This document shows, piece by piece, positions 6,698 through 10,657 of a DNA stretch of 10,657 nt. The first letter of the stretch is position 1. Each line of letters opens with the position of its first letter. The notes beneath the pieces are model-generated. The model saw nothing but the letters and a program-made list of their open reading frames with translations, was not told where the DNA came from and did not search any database. The position numbers and the translations under genes are program-made. Source of the stretch: Alcanivorax sp. UBA4485 (lineage in GTDB: Bacteria; Pseudomonadota; Gammaproteobacteria; Pseudomonadales; Alcanivoracaceae); assembly GCA_002389055.1 (NCBI GenBank), contig DGNT01000180.1, positions 1 through 10,657 of the forward strand. Direction: 5' to 3'.

Positions 6698-7713
6698 GCC
6701 TGATCAACGCCCCTTCCCCCCATACCAGCCGGCACACCGACACCGGCGCCGTTATGCGCCAGGTGGTCTACGCCACCTTGCCCGGCTTGGCGGTACTGGT
6801 CTGGCAGTTCGGCCTGGGCAGCCTGCTCAACGTGCTTTGGGCGGTGCTGGTGGCGCTGACCTGCGAAGCGCTATTTCTGCGCGCCCGGGGTAAACCGGTG
6901 GCGTTTTATCTGAAGGACTGGAGCGCCGTGGTTACCGCCGTGCTTCTGGGCCTGGCGCTGCCGTCCACCGCCCCGTGGTGGCTGACCCTGATCGGCGTCG
7001 GCTTCGCCATCGTGGTGGCCAAGCAACTCTACGGCGGCCTGGGCATGAACCCTTTTAACCCGGCCATGATCGGCTATGTGCTGTTGCTGATCTCTTTCCC
7101 GGTGGCCATGACCCAGTGGGTCGCGCCCGGCGACGCCCCGGCACCGGCGGACAGCCTCGCCCTGTTCCTCGGCCAGACGCCGGCGGACGCCTTCACCGGC
7201 GCCACGCCGCTGGACACCTTCCGCACCTGGGCCGGCGACGCCGAGGCGCTGGCCGGCCGCGACATCCTCGCCGGCCGGCTGGCGGGCCCCGGCTGGGAAG
7301 CGGTCAATCTGGCGTTTCTGCTCGGCGGCCTCTATCTGCTGGCGCGCCGTATCATCACCTGGCAGATTCCGGTGGCGTTCCTGGCCGGCCTGGCCCTGCC
7401 GGCGCTGATCGCGCACCAGGTGGACGCAGCGCGTTTTGCCGGCCCGCTGTTCCACCTGTTCTCCGGCGGCGCCATGTTGGGCGCGTTCTTCATCGCCACC
7501 GACCCGGTGAGCGCCGCCACCAGCCGTCTGGGGCGTTTTATCTATGCCCTGCTGATCGGCCTGCTGATCTGGGTGATCCGCACCTTCGGCGGCTACCCGG
7601 ACGCGGTGGCGTTCGCCGTGCTGTTGCTTAACCTGGCGGCGCCGTTTATTGACTACTACACCCAGCCACGCGCCTACGGGCACCGCAAGGCGAACAAGGG
7701 GGCCAACCCATGA
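6694..7713 (+). CDS. rsxD: Rsx/Rnf membrane flavoprotein subunit D, 339 aa
   Basis: RsxD (RnfD) is a polytopic inner-membrane subunit related to NqrB that carries an FMN bound covalently through a phosphoester to threonine. The attachment motif is visible as FTGATPLDTF with Thr171 as the expected flavin-bound residue. Other family stretches are GGLGMNPFNPAMIGYVLLL, GAFFIATDPVSAATSRLGR and RTFGGYPDAVAFAVLLLNL, which give a series of hydrophobic helices through to the C-terminus. The length is close to that of E. coli RsxD (352 aa). The start overlaps the rsxC stop and the stop overlaps the rsxG start, each by 4 bases. Covalent flavinylation needs an ApbE-type transferase, which is not in this window. 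Confidence 0.96.
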   Translation: MSLINAPSPHTSRHTDTGAVMRQVVYATLPGLAVLVWQFGLGSLLNVLWAVLVALTCEALFLRARGKPVAFYLKDWSAVVTAVLLGLALPSTAPWWLTLIGVGFAIVVAKQLYGGLGMNPFNPAMIGYVLLLISFPVAMTQWVAPGDAPAPADSLALFLGQTPADAFTGATPLDTFRTWAGDAEALAGRDILAGRLAGPGWEAVNLAFLLGGLYLLARRIITWQIPVAFLAGLALPALIAHQVDAARFAGPLFHLFSGGAMLGAFFIATDPVSAATSRLGRFIYALLIGLLIWVIRTFGGYPDAVAFAVLLLNLAAPFIDYYTQPRAYGHRKANKGANP

Positions 7714-8369
7714 TCCGCCAGGCGATAACCCGCAACGCCGTGATTCTTGGCCTGTTCGCCATCGGCACCGCCGCCGCCCTGGCGCTCACCAACCAGGCCA
7801 CCCTGCCGCGGGTGGAATGCAATCGTCAGAACGCGCTGATCGCCTCCCTCGCCCAGGTGATGCCCGACGACCGTCACGATAACGTGCTGATCACCGATCG
7901 CATTGAAGTGCGTGACCCGTTACTCGGCAACGGCGCGCGGCACATCTATCGGGCCCGTAAAGACGGCGCGCCGTCCGGCGTGGTGCTCGAAGCCACCGCC
8001 CCCGACGGCTATGGCGGCGCCATTGATCTGATCGTGGGCGTGGACACCGATGGCCGTGTGCTGGGCGTGCGGGCGGTGCCACCGCACAATGAAACCCCGG
8101 GCCTGGGCGACAAAATAGAACGGCGCAAATCCGACTGGATCACCCGCTTCAATGGCCGCTCCCTGTCGAACCCGAACGACGCGGGCTGGGCGGTGAAGAA
8201 AGACGGCGGCACCTTCGACAGCTTCACTGGCGCCACCATCACCCCGCGCGCCGTGGTCGGGGCCGTGCACCGCGCCCTGCTCTATTTCCGTGACCACAAA
8301 GAGCAGGTGTTCCAGGCACCGGCCACCGACGACGCGCCAGACACCATGAGGGAGGCCTGCCGTGGCTGA
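7710..8369 (+). CDS. rsxG: Rsx/Rnf flavoprotein subunit G, 219 aa
   Basis: RsxG (RnfG) is related to NqrC. A single N-terminal membrane helix (about residues 9-27, ILGLFAIGTAAALALTNQA) anchors a domain that carries covalent FMN. The attachment motif reads FTGATITPRAVV with Thr176 as the flavin-bound threonine, one position from its place in E. coli RsxG. Family stretches GVDTDGRVLGVRAVPPHNET and GLGDKIE are intact. It is slightly longer than the E. coli protein (206 aa), mostly at the C-terminus. The start overlaps rsxD by 4 bases; the last 8 bases overlap rsxE. Confidence 0.95.
   Translation: MIRQAITRNAVILGLFAIGTAAALALTNQATLPRVECNRQNALIASLAQVMPDDRHDNVLITDRIEVRDPLLGNGARHIYRARKDGAPSGVVLEATAPDGYGGAIDLIVGVDTDGRVLGVRAVPPHNETPGLGDKIERRKSDWITRFNGRSLSNPNDAGWAVKKDGGTFDSFTGATITPRAVVGAVHRALLYFRDHKEQVFQAPATDDAPDTMREACRG
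8350..8355 (+). promoter_or_regulatory. Strong ribosome binding site that fixes the rsxE GTG start
   Basis: GGGAGG lies inside the end of rsxG, 6 nt before the GTG at 8362. This near-perfect Shine-Dalgarno sequence, together with the resulting N-terminus MAETDYRKITLDGLWNNNP, which resembles E. coli RsxE, supports the GTG as the true start. Confidence 0.8.
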
Positions 8370-9075
8370 GACCGACTACCGGAAGATCACCCTGGACGGG
8401 CTCTGGAACAACAACCCGGCCACCGTGCAGATTCTCGGCCTGTGCCCGCTGCTGGCGGTCACCGGCACGGTGGTGAACGCCCTGGGGCTGGGGCTGGCCA
8501 CGCTGGTGGTGCTGATGGGCTCCAACGGCGCCGTGTCGTTGATCCGCGCCTACGTCACCGACGCGGTGCGGCTGCCCGCCTTCGTGATGATCATCGCCGC
8601 CCTGGTGACGGTGATCGAAATGCTGATGCGCGCCTTCACCTTCGAGCTGTACGAAATCCTGGGCATTTTTATTCCCCTGATCGTGACCAACTGCACCGTG
8701 CTGGGCCGCGCCGACGCCTTCGCCAGCAAGAACCCGGTGCTGCCGTCGCTGCTGGACGGCTTCATGATGGGCGCCGGCTTCCTGGTGATTCTGGTGATTC
8801 TCGGCGGCATGCGCGAACTGATTGGCCAGGGCACGCTGTTCGACAACATGCAGCTATTGCTCGGCCCGGTCGCCTCCGACTGGCGGCTGGAAGTGTTTTC
8901 CGACTACCCCGGCTTTCTGTTCGCGGTGCTGCCACCGGGGGCCTTTATCGGGCTGGGGTTGATCATCGCCGGCAAGAACGTCATCGACCGGCGCCTTAAA
9001 GCGGCCCGCAAAGCGAAACAGGCGGACCAGCCCACCACCAGCCGGCGGGTGCGCACCACCGGCAAAGTAAGCTGA
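8362..9075 (+). CDS. rsxE: Rsx/Rnf membrane subunit E, 237 aa
   Basis: RsxE (RnfE) is the six-helix partner of RsxA in the membrane core. It shows family stretches GLWNNNPATVQILGLCPLL, ALGLGLATLVVL, GIFIPLIVTNCTVLGRADAF and LPPGAFIGLGLIIAGKNVID. Cys28 (in LGLCP) and Cys111 (in TNC) are the counterparts of the RsxA membrane cysteines, and in Rnf structures the two pairs coordinate a cluster midway in the membrane. A basic tail (about residues 208-237) is presumably cytoplasmic, and the length is like that of E. coli (231 aa). It starts at GTG and overlaps rsxG by 8 bases, the only junction in the operon without an ATGA overlap. No clear terminator follows in the next 186 bp. Confidence 0.96.
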   Translation: MAETDYRKITLDGLWNNNPATVQILGLCPLLAVTGTVVNALGLGLATLVVLMGSNGAVSLIRAYVTDAVRLPAFVMIIAALVTVIEMLMRAFTFELYEILGIFIPLIVTNCTVLGRADAFASKNPVLPSLLDGFMMGAGFLVILVILGGMRELIGQGTLFDNMQLLLGPVASDWRLEVFSDYPGFLFAVLPPGAFIGLGLIIAGKNVIDRRLKAARKAKQADQPTTSRRVRTTGKVS

Positions 9076-9161
9076 AAAACCGTTATCGAGCCAACCCGCT
9101 TGCCGTTCTTATGGCGTAGTCCAGGTGATCTGGTTCAAAGGCGCGGCGCTTTTAACAGCCT

Positions 9162-9167
9162 TATACA
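9162..9167 (+). promoter_or_regulatory. Candidate -10 element for the ycfJ-like gene
   Basis: TATACA lies about 95 bp before the ycfJ ATG in the 186-bp spacer after rsxE. No convincing -35 hexamer sits at 16-18 bp spacing. The long spacer and the strong ribosome site before ycfJ suggest separate expression, but this site is weakly supported. Nothing else is recognisable in 9076-9250. Confidence 0.25.
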
Positions 9168-9261
9168 ACTTTCACCGCGCTTCCCGGGTGACAATAAGGA
9201 CCACTACCTGAAAGCGCGCGCCAGTGATCGGCGCACGCCAAGAACCAGAAAGGAGGCCCTC

Positions 9262-9789
9262 ATGAAAACAGCAGCAACCGTGGCACTCGCCGTTGTCGGC
9301 ACCGTGGCCGTGGCCGGTGTCGGGTACGGCGGCTATCAGGCCATCAATGATGAAGGTCCCTACGCCGAAGTGGTCAACGTGGAACCCGCCACCAAGACCT
9401 GGCAGGAGCCCAATCAGCGTTGCGAGCAGGTCACCGTCCAGCGCCAGAAGCCGGTTAAGGACAAACACCAGATCGCCGGTAGCGCCATCGGCGCGGTCGT
9501 GGGCGGCGTGATCGGCCACCAGTTCGGTGGCGGCAGCGGCAAGGACGTGGCCACCGCCGCCGGCGCCGTGGCCGGTGGTTACGCGGGCAACAAAGCGCAG
9601 GAGCGCATTCAGGAAGGCAACACCTACACCACCACCGAAGAACGTTGCCAGACCATTATGGAAACCCGCAGCGAGCAGGTGGGCTACAACGTCACCTACC
9701 GCTTCGACGGCCAGACCCGGACCGTGCGCATGGACGACAAACCCGGCGACCGCCTGCCGGTGGAAAACGGCCAGGTCGTTACCGACTAA
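9262..9789 (+). CDS. ycfJ: YcfJ-like glycine-zipper envelope protein, 175 aa
   Basis: The N-terminus (residues 4-24, Ala/Val/Gly-rich) is a signal peptide or membrane anchor. A short conserved segment (GPYAEVVNVEPATKTW) precedes a glycine-zipper two-helix region of the Rick_17kDa type (about 70-112; GSAIGAVVGGVIGHQFGGG and AAGAVAGGYAGN). The rest is a soluble end with YTTTEERCQT and VTYRFDGQTRTVRMD. The order and wording match E. coli YcfJ (179 aa) closely, including the two cysteines, here Cys54 and Cys129. YcfJ resembles Proteus UmoD, an envelope protein linked to flagellar master-operon control; its molecular activity is unclear. The ATG at 9262 has AGGAGG 5 nt upstream, so a longer upstream reading from 9100 is rejected. 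It lies between rsxE and nth, which are adjacent in E. coli. Confidence 0.88.
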   Translation: MKTAATVALAVVGTVAVAGVGYGGYQAINDEGPYAEVVNVEPATKTWQEPNQRCEQVTVQRQKPVKDKHQIAGSAIGAVVGGVIGHQFGGGSGKDVATAAGAVAGGYAGNKAQERIQEGNTYTTTEERCQTIMETRSEQVGYNVTYRFDGQTRTVRMDDKPGDRLPVENGQVVTD

Positions 9790-9808
9790 AGCACCTGGCA
9801 AGACACCC

Positions 9809-9839
9809 AGCCGGGCGGCGTCGCCGCCCGGCTTCCCCT
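9809..9839 (+). terminator. Likely terminator hairpin after ycfJ
   Basis: An 11-bp perfect stem, AGCCGGGCGGC (9809-9819) with GCCGCCCGGCT (9823-9833), encloses a 3-nt loop. The tail TCCCCTT is pyrimidine-rich but poor in T, so intrinsic termination may be partial. It begins 20 bp after the ycfJ stop. Confidence 0.6.
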
Positions 9840-9843
9840 TCGT

Positions 9844-9849
9844 TATACT
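9844..9849 (+). promoter_or_regulatory. Candidate -10 element for nth
   Basis: TATACT matches TATAAT at five of six positions and lies 28 bp before the nth ATG, giving a leader of about 20 nt. The -35 position would fall inside the preceding terminator stem (around 9821-9826) and has no good match. A separate nth promoter fits its place behind a hairpin. Confidence 0.45.
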
Positions 9850-9877
9850 GTTCGTTTTTCGCCAGCGACCCGACGCC

Positions 9878-10516
9878 ATGAATCGCGAAAAACGCACCGA
9901 AATCTTCCGGCGGTTACGCGAGCAGCGACCGCAACCCACCACCGAACTGAACTTCGACACGCCTTTCGAGCTGCTGGTGGCGGTGGTGTTGTCCGCCCAG
10001 GCCACCGACGTGGGCGTTAACAAAGCCACGGACAAATTGTTTCCCGTGGCCAACACCCCTCAGGCCATTCGCGCCCTGGGCGTCGACGGCCTCAAAACCT
10101 ACATCAAGACCATCGGCCTGTTTAATTCCAAGGCCGCCAACATCATCAAACTCTGCGACCAGCTGATTGAGCAGCACGACGGCGAAGTGCCGCGCTCCCG
10201 GGCGGCGCTGGAAGCGCTGCCCGGTGTCGGTCGCAAGACCGCCAACGTGGTGCTCAACACCGCCTTCGGCCAGCCCACCATCGCCGTGGACACGCACATC
10301 TTCCGGGTTTCGAACAGAACGCGCATCGCGCCGGGAAAAAACGTGGTGGAGGTGGAGCAGCGGCTGATGCGGACGGTGCCGGAAGAGTTCAAGCGGGACT
10401 GCCACCACTGGTTGATCCTGCACGGGCGCTACACCTGTGTGGCGCGCAAGCCCAAATGCGGCGAGTGCCTGATCGCCGATCTGTGCGAGTTTCCGATCAC
10501 CAAGCGTCCGAGCTGA
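9878..10516 (+). CDS. nth: Endonuclease III, DNA glycosylase/AP lyase, 212 aa
   Basis: Nth removes oxidised pyrimidines such as thymine glycol from DNA and cuts the abasic strand, starting base excision repair. All hallmarks align to E. coli numbering. The helix-hairpin-helix LPGVGRKTANVVL contains catalytic Lys120, and Asp138 sits in VDTHIFRV. The C-terminal [4Fe-4S] cluster has Cys187-x6-Cys194-x2-Cys197-x5-Cys203. Length is one residue more than E. coli Nth (211 aa). The ATG at 9878 gives the usual N-terminus (MNREKRTEIFRRL), although the Shine-Dalgarno sequence is weak. Linkage of nth downstream of rsx is conserved in E. coli; here ycfJ and a hairpin come between, so nth is probably transcribed at least partly on its own. 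Confidence 0.97.
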   Translation: MNREKRTEIFRRLREQRPQPTTELNFDTPFELLVAVVLSAQATDVGVNKATDKLFPVANTPQAIRALGVDGLKTYIKTIGLFNSKAANIIKLCDQLIEQHDGEVPRSRAALEALPGVGRKTANVVLNTAFGQPTIAVDTHIFRVSNRTRIAPGKNVVEVEQRLMRTVPEEFKRDCHHWLILHGRYTCVARKPKCGECLIADLCEFPITKRPS

Positions 10517-10553
10517 GTCCGACCTCTCCAGAAAGCCCGCGCCGGGATCACGC

Positions 10554-10627
10554 TTGTGGGAGCGGGCCTGTGGGAGCGGGTCCCGCCCGCGAAAGGGAGC
10601 GAAGCTCCCGGCAGGATCCCAGAGACC
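10554..10627 (-). repeat. Dispersed REP-like hairpin repeat, copy B (inverted)
   Basis: This is the reverse complement of the element at 2194-2279, lacking the 14-nt insertion found there. Read on the plus strand it begins with two tandem TGTGGGAGCGGG motifs (10556-10567 and 10570-10581), then CCCGCCCGCGAAAGG, then the hairpin GGGAGC-GAA-GCTCCC, and ends in GGATCCCAGAGACC. It lies 37 bp after the nth stop. The remaining bases 10628-10657 show no feature. Confidence 0.8.
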
Positions 10628-10657
10628 TTTGTTCTGGTGTTCGGTGCTCCGTATCCG

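Noticed and set aside
9100..9261. 54-residue upstream extension of the ycfJ frame
   Set aside because: The AGGAGG at 9251-9256 and the alignment with the YcfJ N-terminus place the start at 9262. The upstream part has no family similarity.
9527..9877. N-terminal extension of the nth frame back to 9527
   Set aside because: It overlaps ycfJ and crosses the hairpin at 9809-9833. Residue numbering of Nth from 9878 matches E. coli exactly at Lys120, Asp138 and the four cysteines.

Overview
The window is GC-rich chromosomal DNA from a gammaproteobacterium. The encoded proteins closely resemble E. coli MetG, RsxA-E/G, YcfJ and Nth. The dispersed repeats built on TGTGGGAGCGGG recall those of Pseudomonas and Alcanivorax. 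My best guess is Alcanivorax/Alloalcanivorax or a relative; this is inference from style and not from a search.

Layout. Bases 2-73 are the last codons of an unidentified plus-strand gene. metG (methionyl-tRNA synthetase) fills 147-2174. It is followed by one copy of a dispersed hairpin repeat and a two-way terminator (2278-2311). The terminator also serves a convergent minus-strand gene (2354-2815) for a small secreted protein of the Spy/CpxP (LTxxQ) type. A divergent spacer of about 230 bp holds candidate regulatory repeats and a promoter for the rsx (rnf) operon. rsxA-rsxB-rsxC-rsxD-rsxG-rsxE run from 3046 to 9075, each overlapping the next by 4 or 8 bases. A ycfJ homologue (glycine-zipper envelope protein, 9262-9789) and nth (endonuclease III, 9878-10516) follow, each with its own spacer. 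The window ends in a second copy of the hairpin repeat, inverted relative to the first.

Function. The six Rsx/Rnf proteins form one inner-membrane electron-transfer complex. RsxC takes NADH electrons through FMN and Fe-S clusters. RsxB is a multi-cluster ferredoxin, RsxD and RsxG carry covalent FMN, and RsxA/E form the membrane core. Cofactor residues are visible in every subunit. In E. coli this complex keeps SoxR reduced; in other bacteria it couples NADH:ferredoxin chemistry to an ion gradient. The sequence does not show which role applies here. metG and nth are housekeeping genes, and the Spy-like and YcfJ-like proteins are envelope proteins.

I found no undescribed biological system. The points most worth checking are the RsxC tail made of about four ~60-residue helical repeats, the inverted repeat pair bracketing the spy-like/rsx/ycfJ/nth block, and the non-canonical envelope genes on either side of the rsx operon. 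No tRNA, rRNA, CRISPR, insertion sequence or phage gene was seen. No gap between genes exceeds about 230 bp.
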